A stretch of DNA of 64,000 bases from positions 62,001 to 126,000 of the forward strand of contig NZ_QRAI01000007.1 in NCBI RefSeq assembly GCF_014336955.1, written 5' to 3'. The stretch's first letter is position 1. Each line of letters begins with the position of its first letter. This document shows positions 50,404 through 59,823 of the stretch, in pieces. The DNA is from Saccharophagus sp. K07. Its GTDB lineage: Bacteria > Pseudomonadota > Gammaproteobacteria > Pseudomonadales > Cellvibrionaceae. A program made the position numbers and the translations under genes. The notes beneath the pieces were generated by a model. That model did not search any database. It saw only the letters and a program-made list of their open reading frames with translations, and was not told the DNA's origin.

Positions 50404-50997
50404 ATGTCGCCGCCCGACCTTTTGCTTGCCTCCCAATCCCCCCGTCGCCAGGAGCTTCTGCGCCAGATAGGTGTTCGCTTTGAAGTGATTCGCGTTGATG
50501 TGCCGGAAGTGCCTGAACCCAGTGAAACCGCCGAACAATATGTCCGCCGTTTGGCTCTGGCCAAATCCCGCGCTGGCTCAAAGTTAAGACCGGACCTTCC
50601 GGTGTTGGGCGCGGATACGGTGGTTGTGCACCAGGGCCGTATTCTGGAAAAACCGTGCGATCGTGGACATGCCCTGGCTATGTTGGCGGACTTGTCGGGC
50701 AATGTTCATATGGTGATCACTGGCATAGCCGTCTGCCAAGGCGAGCGTTTCCGCGTGGAGACGGTGACCAGTGAAGTCCGTTTTCGCGCTATCAGTCCGG
50801 AGGAGGCGGAACTCTATTGGACGACCGGCGAACCGCGGGATAAAGCGGGCAGCTATGGTATTCAAGGTTACGGTGCGGTATTTGTTGCGCATTTGGCGGG
50901 CAGCTACAGCAATGTGGTCGGCTTGCCGTTGACGGAGACACAGGCGCTGCTGGCGGAATTCCAGGTGCCGATTTGGTGTGGAGCAGAGCATGAGTGA
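50404..50997 (+). CDS. maf: Maf-like nucleoside triphosphate pyrophosphatase
   Basis: Maf proteins hydrolyse dTTP/UTP or modified nucleotides to prevent misincorporation. Start LLASQSPRRQELLRQIGVRF carries the Ser-x-Ser-Pro-Arg-Arg motif, VLGADTVVVHQGRILEKP the catalytic Asp, and GSYGIQGYGAVFVAHLAGSY the C-terminal block. Length of 197 residues is standard. It overlaps rng by eight bases. Confidence 0.94.
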   Translation: MSPPDLLLASQSPRRQELLRQIGVRFEVIRVDVPEVPEPSETAEQYVRRLALAKSRAGSKLRPDLPVLGADTVVVHQGRILEKPCDRGHALAMLADLSGNVHMVITGIAVCQGERFRVETVTSEVRFRAISPEEAELYWTTGEPRDKAGSYGIQGYGAVFVAHLAGSYSNVVGLPLTETQALLAEFQVPIWCGAEHE

Positions 50998-52468
50998 TGA
51001 AATCCTGGTCAACTTCGGTCCGACGGAAACCCGCGCGGCCTTGATCGAAAATGGCGTCGTACAGGAAATCTACATTGAGCGTGTCAAACGCAAAGGTTAT
51101 GTCGGCAATATTTATCTCGGCAAAGTGGTGCGCGTATTGCCCGGCATGCAGGCGGCGTTTGTTGATATAGGTCAGGAGCGCGCCGGTTTTATTCACGCGG
51201 CGGATATAGCGCCGCTCAACAAAAACGGTATGGAAGAGCGCACCACCGAAGTGGAGGATATTCGCTCGCTGGTGCATGAAGGCCAGTCGCTGCTGGTGCA
51301 GGTGACCAAGGACCCGATCGGCAACAAAGGCGCGCGCCTGACGACGCATCTGTCCGTTTCGGCACGCTATTTGGTTTATATGCCGCAGACCGACCATATA
51401 GGCGTCTCCAACCGCATTGAGGACGAGGAAGAACGCGAGCGTCTGCGCAAGCTGGTGGAGAAGCTCGCGGCCGAATACGCCGACCAATACAAAGGCGGAT
51501 TTATTGTGCGCACAGTGGCGGAGGGTGTGACCGAAGAGGAACTGCGCGCGGATATCCCCTTTGTCTACAAGCTGTGGCACGACCTGGCGGACAAGATCAA
51601 AGCCGCCAAAGCGCCGGCCATCATTTATGAGGATCTGCCGCTGTTTATGCGCACGGTGCGCGACCTGATGCGGCCGCAAATTCAGAAGGTGCGAATCGAT
51701 TCGCGCGAGTCTTTTCAGCGCATGGCGAGTTTCGCCAAACACTATGCGCCGGAGATCGGCGGGCGCATTGAGCATTACCCGGGCGAGCGGCCACTGTTTG
51801 ATATCTATGGTGTCGAAGAAGAATTGCGCCGGGCGCTGGATACCAAGGTGGTGCTGAAATCCGGCGGCTATTTGATCATCGAGCAGACCGAAGCCATGTG
51901 CACCATCGACGTCAACACAGGTGCATTTGTCGGCCATCGCAATCTCGAAGAGACCATTTTCAAGACCAACCTGGAGGCAGCTGCGGCGATTGCCCGCCAG
52001 CTCCGCCTGCGCAATCTGGGCGGCATCATCATCATCGACTTTATCGATATGACCGACCCGGAACACCAGCGCCAGGTCTTGCGTACTTTGGAAAAGGCGC
52101 TGGAGAAAGACCGCGCTAAAACCACCATTAACGGAGTATCGGCGCTGGGGCTGGTAGAGATGACGCGCAAGCGCACGCGGGAATCGCTCGAACAGATTTT
52201 GTGCGAGCCATGCCCGGTCTGCCGCGGTCGCGGTCGGTTAAAGTCACCGGAAACCGTCTGCTATGAAATCTTCCGCGAGATTCTGCGCGAGGCGCGTACC
52301 TATGATGCGTCTACCTTTTTGGTGCTCGCCTCGCAGGTGGTAATCGACCGGCTGTTGGATGAAGAGTCCGCCAATGTGGCCGATCTTGAAGCGTTTATCG
52401 GGCGCACTATTCAATTCCAGGTTGAGACCATCTATAACCAGGAGCAGTACGACATTATTTTGGTGTGA
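50990..52468 (+). CDS. rng: Ribonuclease G
   Basis: RNase G matures 16S rRNA 5' ends and decays some mRNAs. It has the N-terminal S1-like domain (GNIYLGKVVRVLPGMQAAFV), the catalytic MCTIDVNTGAFVGHRNLEET and the metal-binding IIIIDFIDMTDPEHQRQVL with its Asp pair. The zinc link CEPCPVCRGRG is also present. The ATG at 50990 (MSDEILVN) is preferred over 50978, as in other RNase G proteins. It overlaps maf. Confidence 0.96.
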   Translation: MSDEILVNFGPTETRAALIENGVVQEIYIERVKRKGYVGNIYLGKVVRVLPGMQAAFVDIGQERAGFIHAADIAPLNKNGMEERTTEVEDIRSLVHEGQSLLVQVTKDPIGNKGARLTTHLSVSARYLVYMPQTDHIGVSNRIEDEEERERLRKLVEKLAAEYADQYKGGFIVRTVAEGVTEEELRADIPFVYKLWHDLADKIKAAKAPAIIYEDLPLFMRTVRDLMRPQIQKVRIDSRESFQRMASFAKHYAPEIGGRIEHYPGERPLFDIYGVEEELRRALDTKVVLKSGGYLIIEQTEAMCTIDVNTGAFVGHRNLEETIFKTNLEAAAAIARQLRLRNLGGIIIIDFIDMTDPEHQRQVLRTLEKALEKDRAKTTINGVSALGLVEMTRKRTRESLEQILCEPCPVCRGRGRLKSPETVCYEIFREILREARTYDASTFLVLASQVVIDRLLDEESANVADLEAFIGRTIQFQVETIYNQEQYDIILV

Positions 52469-52520
52469 AACCCCATATGCACCTCCCGTTTTTATTGATT
52501 CCAGTTCCTGAGGTGCGGTA

Positions 52521-55500
52521 GTGCGTTGGGTTAAACGTCATCTGAGCTTCTGGGCTCGCACCGTCTGGGGATCAGCCCTGTTTCTGATCATTACCCTGGC
52601 GGTGGTGGTGCAGTTGGGGCGCACTGTGTTCCCCATGCTGGATGACTACAGGTCCGAGGTGGAGCAGCAACTGTCATCCCGCCTGGGGGTGCAGGTGGGC
52701 ATAGACCATATCCGCGCTGAGTGGACCGGCTTGCGCCCGCGCGTGACTTTTACCGGCGTGTCCGTGCGCAATGCGGAAGGTCAATTGGTTTTCAGTGCCG
52801 ATAGCGCCAACGCCGAGGTAAGCCTGCTTGCCACTATGCGCGATTGGAGGCTGGGCTTCCGGCGGATTCGCTTTCGAGGCCTGGATGCCACCCTGGAGCA
52901 AAACGAGTCCGGGCGTTGGTGGGTTCAGGGACTGGCGCGCCGGCTCGACGAAGAAAAAGCAGAAGATGACAAGGACCGCATCACCGATCCTATGGATATA
53001 TTTTTGTTCGGCCGGCGGGTGGAGCTGGCGCAAACCCATTTGAAACTCCTGTTCCGCAGCGGTCTGACCACCGATATTTCCGTTCCCCATATCCGCCTGG
53101 AAAACGACGCTACCTTCCACCGCCTAGAAACCGCTTTTGCGGTGGACGAAGGCGAGCAGGCGTTCCATCTTGTCATTGAGGGCGATGGCAACCCGCGCGA
53201 CGAAGCCAATTTTGACCTCAAAGGTTATTTGCAGCTGCAGGACTTCCCATCGGAAAAAGTCTTGGCGGTGATGGGCATCGACAGTCATATGCTCGCGCAG
53301 GACGCCGACGTGCAGGGCGAATGGCATGGCGACGGCAGCGTTAACCTGGCCTTGTGGTTTAACGGCAGTGCCAATCGTGGCGTGACTTTGGCGGGCTCTC
53401 TGGAGGTGTTCGGCTCGCCGTTGAAGTCGCCGGCAGGAATTGAATGGCCGCAGTTGCTGCGCAGTGATCTCAATGGGCGTTGGGACTCCAAAAAAGGCTG
53501 GCAACTTGGCTTTAATCAGGCACGCCTGATCTGGACCGAGTTTTCCGCGCCTCCCGTAGATGTATTGTTGCAAGGTGGAATTGGTCAGGAAACGCGCCTG
53601 GCAGTGGCGTCGCTCGACGTGGCGGTATGGACGGAGATTGTGTTGCGCGCCGGATTGATTCGCGGGTACGCCGCAGAAGTGTTAGATACCCTTCGCCCGC
53701 GCGGCGAGCTTTTTAATATCCAGCTTGCCCGTCGAACCCGTGAACAGGGCTATTTCTCTCTCAAAGCCAATATTCGCGAAGGTGGTGTGGACGCCTGGGT
53801 TGGTGCCCCGGCGTTGCAGGGTGTGGAAGGTTATGTGGAGGCGGGCGCATGGGGAGGGGAAATCCGTCTGCAGACCGACCACGGCTTCTCTATGAACTTC
53901 CCGCAAATTTACGACGAGCCCTTGGTGTTCGACAGTGCTCAAGGCGCTATTGGCTGGGATATAGATTTAAACGCCCGGCGGGTCGGTGTCTCTTCAAGCT
54001 TGCTGTATCTTGCCAATGAACACGTCAGCGCCAATGGCCACTTCAACCTGCGCTTTCCTTTGAATCGCGATATCGCCGACCCCGAGATGACCCTGGTAAT
54101 TGGTGCCAAGCAGGGTTCAGCCATGCTGCACCATCAGTTGATCCCCAATGTCCTGCCCCAACCCCTGCTCGAATGGCTCGACCGGGCCATACAAGGCGGC
54201 CAGTTGGAGAACGCGGGCTTTATCTATCACGGCCCGCTGGGTGAATCCGATTTGGCCAGAGTGGTGCAGCTGCAGGCTGAGGTTCATGAGGGAGAGCTGG
54301 TTTACGATTCTCAATGGCCTGCTTTGCGCAATGCATCTGGGAAGGTCTATTTGGATGACCGCGACCTTTACGTCACCGACTTGCATGGGTTTCTTGGCAA
54401 TGTGCAGGTAAAGGACGCTCAGGTGCAGCTGCTGCAAGTGAGTGATGAGGATCTGGGCGTGCGGGTGCGTGGCTCTGTGGCTGGAGACAGCCGGGCCGCA
54501 GCCGAGTTTTTGGCTCAGTCGCCACTGCGGGACTTGGGCGGAGACGAGCTCGCCAGCTGGCAATGGCAAGGCGAATTGGCTGGCAATGTCGACCTATTGG
54601 TGCCGTTCGATGTGGATCACCCTGCGGCTTATCAAAAGGTCAAGCTGCGGTTTATCGATAACCGGCTGGTCATGCCCAATTTGAACCTGGATTTCGCCAA
54701 TCTTAATGGCCCTCTGGAATATGATTCCGCTACCGGATTAAGCAGTTCGGGCATAGGAGCCTTGTTGTGGGGTAAACCTGTAAGCGCAGCCATTCGAACG
54801 GAAATGTCCGGTAACAGTAGCCAGCTGCTGGTGGACTTGACGGGATCTGCCGATGTGGCCGATGTGCGCAAATGGTCCGCGCGGCCGGAATTGGTATTCG
54901 CTGCGGGAGTCGCCGAGGTTACGGGGCAGCTCAAGGTGCCGCTCCGCAATGCGGGCGATACCCTGAATTTGTCTTTGACTACTCCATTGGAAGGGGTCGA
55001 CATAATGGCTCCGCCGCCACTCGGCAAAACGGCGGCGCAAGCTATGCCGTTGCAAATTGAGGTGGAACATCAGCGCGAGTCAGGCTTCCAGCACTACCGG
55101 TTTGTTTTGCAGGATTTGGCGAAACTGTTGGTGATCAACCAAAACGGCGTTGTGCGCGCGCTGGATATGGCGCTGGGGCATGTCGCCAACTCTGCAGAAA
55201 GCGGAATTTTTCATATCCACGGTCAGGTGGATTCCGCCGATGCTATGGTCTGGTGGGATGCTATCCAAGAGCTTGTGAGAGTTCGCAGTGAGGCAGAAAA
55301 GGCGGCCGATGAGTCTGGGGAGGTCACAGCCGATCAGGAGATGCCCATTCGCCTGGATTTGGTGTTTGGCAATCTGCAGGCAGGGGATTTGGAACTGGAA
55401 AACTTCCATATGACCGGCGGTAACGCGGGCGATATCTGGAAGATCGGTGTGGAGCACCCAACCATCGCAGGTTCGGTCACCTGGATCTCCGATGAGCAGC

Positions 55501-56552
55501 CTCTACAGCTTCAGCTCGAGCGTTTGTATCTGCCGGATGACGATGTGGCGAGTGGGAATACCCCAGAGACGGCAACGGTCGATCAATTGCTCAGTCAGGA
55601 TGATTTGTTCCAACCGCTGGAGCCAGAACCCGATTTTTGGCAATCCCTGGACTTGGCCGCAGTTCCGCCGATGGATATTCAAATTCAGGATTTGCGCAGC
55701 GGCGACCGCCAACTGGGACGCTGGGATATGAAGCTGCGCCCGATCGAAAAAGGGCTTTTGGCCTACGACCTCACCGCCGCGACGGTCGGCCTCAACATCG
55801 CTGGCCGTGGCAAACCGGGGGCAGAGTTGATTTGGCTGCGCACCGCTTCGGGCAATGAAACTTTCTTTTCCGGGCAAATAACCGGCAGCAATCTGGGCGA
55901 CACTTTCCGCCATCTTGGGCTAGATCCCGCGCTCACCAGCAGCAACGCAGTATTCGATGTGGATCTCCAGTGGTCGGATGTACCACCGCGATTTACTTTG
56001 GCAAATCTGGCTGGCGAAGTGGATCTCACCATCGAGCGCGGCATTTTCAGCCGCGGTGGTGCAGTAGGGGAAAATCCGCTGCTGAAGCTGATCGGCCTGC
56101 TTAACTTCGATACCCTGGCGCGCCGGCTGCGCCTGGATTTCTCCGACCTGAGTTCGACGGGTCTGGGCTATGAAACCATACGGGGAAGCCTGCTGTTCCG
56201 CACCGGCTCCATTCATATCCGCGATCCACTGCAGGTGGAGACGCCGTCCAGCAACCTGCAATTGGTCGGCGATCTGAATGTGGTACAGGAAACCATGGAT
56301 ACCCAACTGGTCGCGACTCTGCCGCTCGCCGGCAACCTGACCATGGCTGCGGTCTTTACCGGCGGCGTCCCCCTGGCGATTGGGGTTTACGTGATGGGCA
56401 AAGTATTTAAGGATCAGGTGGATCGAGTCTCCAGCTTGCGTTATGACGTCACCGGTCGCTGGGATGATCCCAAGGTGAAACTCGAGCGAATTTTTGAAAA
56501 CACCGTGCAAAAGAACGGGAGCAAAGCGGAAGGGGCCAAGAGTGAGCCTTGA
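52521..56552 (+). CDS. yhdP: YhdP family AsmA-like envelope lipid-transport protein
   Basis: The 1,343-residue protein has an N-terminal membrane anchor (GSALFLIITLAVVVQLG), then VGIDHIRAEWTGLRPRVTFT, which is the AsmA-like start of YhdP (TIGR02099). A very long beta-rich periplasmic body follows. The conserved C-terminal FLQVETPSSNLQL-like stretch and VPLAIGVYVMGKVFKDQVDR close it. YhdP-type proteins bridge inner and outer membranes and help phospholipid transport. Start is GTG (VRWVKRHLSFWART). A 17-bp tandem duplication covers its stop. It lies between rng and the nitrilase gene, the usual order. Confidence 0.92.
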   Translation: MRWVKRHLSFWARTVWGSALFLIITLAVVVQLGRTVFPMLDDYRSEVEQQLSSRLGVQVGIDHIRAEWTGLRPRVTFTGVSVRNAEGQLVFSADSANAEVSLLATMRDWRLGFRRIRFRGLDATLEQNESGRWWVQGLARRLDEEKAEDDKDRITDPMDIFLFGRRVELAQTHLKLLFRSGLTTDISVPHIRLENDATFHRLETAFAVDEGEQAFHLVIEGDGNPRDEANFDLKGYLQLQDFPSEKVLAVMGIDSHMLAQDADVQGEWHGDGSVNLALWFNGSANRGVTLAGSLEVFGSPLKSPAGIEWPQLLRSDLNGRWDSKKGWQLGFNQARLIWTEFSAPPVDVLLQGGIGQETRLAVASLDVAVWTEIVLRAGLIRGYAAEVLDTLRPRGELFNIQLARRTREQGYFSLKANIREGGVDAWVGAPALQGVEGYVEAGAWGGEIRLQTDHGFSMNFPQIYDEPLVFDSAQGAIGWDIDLNARRVGVSSSLLYLANEHVSANGHFNLRFPLNRDIADPEMTLVIGAKQGSAMLHHQLIPNVLPQPLLEWLDRAIQGGQLENAGFIYHGPLGESDLARVVQLQAEVHEGELVYDSQWPALRNASGKVYLDDRDLYVTDLHGFLGNVQVKDAQVQLLQVSDEDLGVRVRGSVAGDSRAAAEFLAQSPLRDLGGDELASWQWQGELAGNVDLLVPFDVDHPAAYQKVKLRFIDNRLVMPNLNLDFANLNGPLEYDSATGLSSSGIGALLWGKPVSAAIRTEMSGNSSQLLVDLTGSADVADVRKWSARPELVFAAGVAEVTGQLKVPLRNAGDTLNLSLTTPLEGVDIMAPPPLGKTAAQAMPLQIEVEHQRESGFQHYRFVLQDLAKLLVINQNGVVRALDMALGHVANSAESGIFHIHGQVDSADAMVWWDAIQELVRVRSEAEKAADESGEVTADQEMPIRLDLVFGNLQAGDLELENFHMTGGNAGDIWKIGVEHPTIAGSVTWISDEQPLQLQLERLYLPDDDVASGNTPETATVDQLLSQDDLFQPLEPEPDFWQSLDLAAVPPMDIQIQDLRSGDRQLGRWDMKLRPIEKGLLAYDLTAATVGLNIAGRGKPGAELIWLRTASGNETFFSGQITGSNLGDTFRHLGLDPALTSSNAVFDVDLQWSDVPPRFTLANLAGEVDLTIERGIFSRGGAVGENPLLKLIGLLNFDTLARRLRLDFSDLSSTGLGYETIRGSLLFRTGSIHIRDPLQVETPSSNLQLVGDLNVVQETMDTQLVATLPLAGNLTMAAVFTGGVPLAIGVYVMGKVFKDQVDRVSSLRYDVTGRWDDPKVKLERIFENTVQKNGSKAEGAKSEP

Positions 56553-56570
56553 GCAAGAGTGAGCCTTGAG
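56537..56570 (+). repeat. 17-bp perfect tandem duplication at the yhdP stop
   Basis: CAAGAGTGAGCCTTGAG occurs twice in a row (56537-56553 and 56554-56570). The first copy holds the yhdP stop codon; the next gene also starts GTGAGCCTT, so the same words recur before the nitrilase. Confidence 0.8.
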
Positions 56571-56602
56571 GGAGTCGCAACAATGAGCTTGAGGAGGTAA
56601 AC

Positions 56603-57439
56603 GTGAGCCTTAAAGTGCGCGCCGCAGTGGCGCAAATGTGCAGTGGTCCGGATGTCGACGCCAATCTCGCGCAAGCAGATCGCCTGATAGCGCAGGCGCA
56701 TAATGAAGGCACCCAGCTATTGGTTTTGCCCGAGAACTTCGCCGTTTTCGGGCGCAAGGATCTGCCTTCCATTGCTGAGCCGGCGGATCACTCTGGTCCC
56801 ATAGGTCACTTCCTGGCGGATGCAGCAAAAAAATACGGCTTGTGGATTATCGCTGGCACTATCCCCTATGCCGCGTCCCGCACGGGAGTTGCGGCCCCTC
56901 AGGGCAAAGTATTCCCCGGTTGCAGCGTCTGGTCCGATTCCGGGGACTGCGTTGCGCGTTACGACAAGTGCCATCTGTTCGATGTCGATGTGGCGGACGG
57001 CGTGGGGCGCTACCGGGAGTCCGATAACTTCGCGCCGGGCGATGCGCCTGTGGTGGTACCTACCCCCTGGGGGCAGCTCGGCATGTCGATTTGTTATGAC
57101 CTGCGTTTCCCCGAGTACTTCCGTCAGTTGGTCAATGCTGGAGCGACCATGTTGGTTGTGCCTGCAGCCTTCACCTACCGTACCGGCGAAGCCCATTGGG
57201 AAGTTTTGCTGCGCGCGCGCGCGATTGAAAATCAATGTTTTGTCCTGGCTTCAGGCCAAGGCGGACAACACGATGCAGTGCGCCGTACCTGGGGGCACTC
57301 CTGCATTATCGACCCCTGGGGAAGCGTGTTGGCGTCTTGTGCGGAAGAAAGTCCGAGTCTTGTGGTGGCAGACTTGGACTTTGCCGCTTTGGCGGATGTG
57401 CGCCGCCAGATGCCGGTATTGCAGCATCGACGGTTTTGA
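56603..57439 (+). CDS. Carbon-nitrogen hydrolase (nitrilase superfamily, Nit1/YbeM-like)
   Basis: The 278-residue enzyme has the Glu-Lys-Cys triad: LLVLPENFAVFG (Glu), YDKCHLFDVDVADG (Lys) and LGMSICYDLRFPEYFRQLV (Cys). VLASGQGGQHDAVRRTWGHS follows. This branch includes deaminated glutathione amidase (Nit1). Start GTG at 56603 has a strong GAGGAGG site. It ends exactly one base before the stop of the convergent TraF-like gene. Confidence 0.85.
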   Translation: MSLKVRAAVAQMCSGPDVDANLAQADRLIAQAHNEGTQLLVLPENFAVFGRKDLPSIAEPADHSGPIGHFLADAAKKYGLWIIAGTIPYAASRTGVAAPQGKVFPGCSVWSDSGDCVARYDKCHLFDVDVADGVGRYRESDNFAPGDAPVVVPTPWGQLGMSICYDLRFPEYFRQLVNAGATMLVVPAAFTYRTGEAHWEVLLRARAIENQCFVLASGQGGQHDAVRRTWGHSCIIDPWGSVLASCAEESPSLVVADLDFAALADVRRQMPVLQHRRF

Positions 57440-58714
57440 TTAATGCGCCCAGCCGATATGCAGGGCAGCACCTTGGCTATCGCTACCCTGTGCATAGGTG
57501 AGATCCAACCGCAGGCGTGCGATCTCCCAACCAATTCCCGCGCTTAGTTGATCATCTACCGAACCTGCCAAATCGTGGCGGTAGCCGGTGCGCAAAGCCA
57601 TGCCGAATGATGTGCGGTATTCGATACCGAGGCTGACGTCCTGCCTCTGGTCGATATCCTGGATGTCTTTTGTCTTGTCCAGGTCGGCATCCAGGCCGGC
57701 GCTCCAGGAGTTGCCTATATAGGCCATTCCTAGACGGGCATGCGGTTTCAGCCTGACCCTGCGGCCGCTTTCGGTGGAGACGGATTTGCTGCGGACATCT
57801 TTGATAGCGAGTCCAACACGCCACACCTCGGCAAGTGTGACAGCGGCTCCCACATCCAGGTTGAAGTACAAATCAGTCTCATCTTCGCCGACGTTTTCAA
57901 ACTCGCCATTGACCGCGCGCCAGTATTCGTGGAACAAACGGAGATGTACCACCTTGGGGGCTATGCCGAGGCTGACCTGCTGACCCCATAACGGGTATTG
58001 CTTGGCGGCGGAAACGCCGAGCTCCGACAGCAGCACCGCCACTCCTGAGCCGGACGATTGCATGCGTAAGCCGGGGTTGAGCAGATTGCCATCCCCGTCG
58101 CGCAGCTCCGGGTGGTCGACGCCATCGCTGCTGCCGCTTTCAATAAATTTCAGAACCTCTATGTAATCATCCAGAAGGTCGTAATCTTCAGGTCTGATAT
58201 CCGATACGCCGCGACCTATAGCGCGCGACCCGACAAAAAAGGTACCCCCTTCAAGATCGGCGGGAATACTGATGCTATAGCCGACATAGGCGTCGGCATT
58301 GATGCTTTTGCCATCGAGCTTGCGGATGGCCGCGTTCAAGTCCCAGGCGGCCTCAAGGCCTTCGCGGGCGGTTTCTTCGGTGAGATTGGCGTTGAGATTA
58401 TCGATGGCATCGCTCAAGCGACTTTCGAGGTCATCGGAAACCATATCTAAAGTGGTGCGTGCACCATCGGAAATGGACAGCACTGAGTGAAAACTGTGAC
58501 TGCCGTCCTGGGTGCGCTCTTCGTGGCCTTCATGAAATGCCGTCAGTGCGGGATTGTAGAAATGCCCAGTCGTAAGAGAGCCGAGGGCGACACCAGTGCC
58601 GCCGAGCGACTGTGTGCGGGCATCAAACACGCCGTAGCCGTCGGCCAGTGCGGTATTTCCATAAGCCGATATCATCAGGCCCAGCAGGATTCGATAGGGT
58701 TTCAACTCTTTCAC
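57440..58714 (-). CDS. TraF-like (conjugal transfer protein TraF-2 family) outer-membrane beta-barrel protein
   Basis: The 424-residue product starts with a signal peptide (LLGLMISAYGNTALA), then DGYGVFDARTQSLGGTGVAL and GHFYNPALTAF, marks of the TraF_2 family and FadL-like barrels. Alternating beta strands follow to the C-terminal LDLTYAQGS and ALHIGWAH. A GTG at 58714 with GGGAGG before it is preferred over the longer frame from 58741. Despite the family name there are no conjugation genes nearby, so a plain outer-membrane protein is more likely. Function is unknown. Confidence 0.65.
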   Translation of the reverse strand: MKELKPYRILLGLMISAYGNTALADGYGVFDARTQSLGGTGVALGSLTTGHFYNPALTAFHEGHEERTQDGSHSFHSVLSISDGARTTLDMVSDDLESRLSDAIDNLNANLTEETAREGLEAAWDLNAAIRKLDGKSINADAYVGYSISIPADLEGGTFFVGSRAIGRGVSDIRPEDYDLLDDYIEVLKFIESGSSDGVDHPELRDGDGNLLNPGLRMQSSGSGVAVLLSELGVSAAKQYPLWGQQVSLGIAPKVVHLRLFHEYWRAVNGEFENVGEDETDLYFNLDVGAAVTLAEVWRVGLAIKDVRSKSVSTESGRRVRLKPHARLGMAYIGNSWSAGLDADLDKTKDIQDIDQRQDVSLGIEYRTSFGMALRTGYRHDLAGSVDDQLSAGIGWEIARLRLDLTYAQGSDSQGAALHIGWAH

Positions 58715-58836
58715 TAACACCTCCCAGGTGTTGGGACCCACTTCCGTATATAGGTCCCTGCGGTGATGGTTGGAATGGCGCGTTATGCCGGGGTAGGAAT
58801 AAGAACGGCGGACGCCAAAACTGTGGCGCTAGTGTT

Positions 58837-59373
58837 TCAGTACTCCCCTGGACCCGCCATCGCATCTCTCACAAATCGAAATAATTTGCGCGCATGGGTG
58901 CTGGCCTGTTGGGTGCCTACCGCGCCTTTGGCGCTGCGCACCAAGTGACGCAATTCTTGGCGATCAGTGTGGGGAAACTCTATAAAGAAGCGCTCGACAA
59001 CCTCCTGGTCGCCGGCAATTAAATCGTCGCGCCAGCGCTCCATGACATGGAACAGGCGCGCCAAGCGGTTCTGTTCTTCTTTCAGCCCTGAGACTGCGGC
59101 GGCAATTTTTTCATGATCGGCGCTGCGCATCAGGCGTCCGAGATACTGATGATGGCGGCGCAGAGCTTCGTTCTTTTTGATGTTTTTGGTTTCTTGAACC
59201 GCGTTCAGCAAATCCTGGGGCAAAGGAATACGTGCCAATTGCTCCGGTTTGAGGGTGGTCAGGTAAACCGCCAGTTCTTGCAACGCATGCATTTCTTTTT
59301 TCATGCGCGTTTTACTGACGTATTCAATTTCCTCTTCGCTGTCGTCCTGCGGGTCCAGGTCGAATTCATTCAT
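58837..59373 (-). CDS. yjgA: Ribosome biogenesis factor YjgA (DarP)
   Basis: The 178-residue protein (from MNEFDLDPQDD) has the DarP pattern: EYVSKTRMKKEMHALQELAV, then LVRSAKGAVGTQQASTHARK. It assists 50S subunit assembly. Two further in-frame starts upstream (59385, 59415) cannot be excluded, since none has a good ribosome site. Confidence 0.85.
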   Translation of the reverse strand: MNEFDLDPQDDSEEEIEYVSKTRMKKEMHALQELAVYLTTLKPEQLARIPLPQDLLNAVQETKNIKKNEALRRHHQYLGRLMRSADHEKIAAAVSGLKEEQNRLARLFHVMERWRDDLIAGDQEVVERFFIEFPHTDRQELRHLVRSAKGAVGTQQASTHARKLFRFVRDAMAGPGEY

Positions 59374-59506
59374 AACCAATACCATTGAGTCGGGTGGAAC
59401 GCCCCGGGCGTTCAAAAGGCGAAGAAGCCTACATCATCCGGGGCGGTGGTTCTATGGGGGAGTCTGCGGAAGAAGGGGGCAAAGCGATAGAAATATTGAA
59501 GAGAGC

Positions 59507-59776
59507 TCACTCTCCCTCGCCAAATTTGTCTTCGATCAACTCGACAATGGCCGCCATTGCCTCTTCCTCGTCATGTCCATCTGCCGTGATTTCAATAGAA
59601 GTGCCCTTGGAGGCGGCGAGCAGCATCAAGGACATAATACTTTTGCCATCAATCGTCTTACCGTTGCAGCACACCTGCATTTTGCTGGTAAAACGGCCGC
59701 ATACATTGGCGAATTTAGTCGCGGCGCGCGCGTGTAACCCCAATTTGTTGGATATGACGATCTGTCTCGAAATCAT
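59507..59776 (-). CDS. ptsO: Nitrogen-related HPr-like phosphocarrier (NPr)
   Basis: This 89-residue HPr-family protein carries the phosphorylated histidine in KLGLHARAATKFANV (His 16) and GKSIMSLMLLAASKGT around the regulatory serine. It accepts phosphate from EI-Ntr and passes it to PtsN. It ends the lptA-lptB-rpoN-ptsN-rapZ-npr cluster, which is diagnostic for the nitrogen PTS. Confidence 0.93.
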   Translation of the reverse strand: MISRQIVISNKLGLHARAATKFANVCGRFTSKMQVCCNGKTIDGKSIMSLMLLAASKGTSIEITADGHDEEEAMAAIVELIEDKFGEGE

Positions 59777-59823
59777 GTTCTGGTGCCGTTATACGTTATT
59801 TTTATGCCTGATTCCTGAGCGGT

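Noticed and set aside
50792-52066. A 424-residue open frame on the minus strand opposite rng
   Set aside because: It mirrors the strongly conserved rng and maf reading frames, has no ribosome site and no recognisable motif; a shadow of G/C-rich codon use.
57440-58714. Conjugation module, because of the TraF-like gene
   Set aside because: No relaxase, coupling protein or other type IV secretion gene is nearby; the protein looks like a stand-alone outer-membrane barrel.
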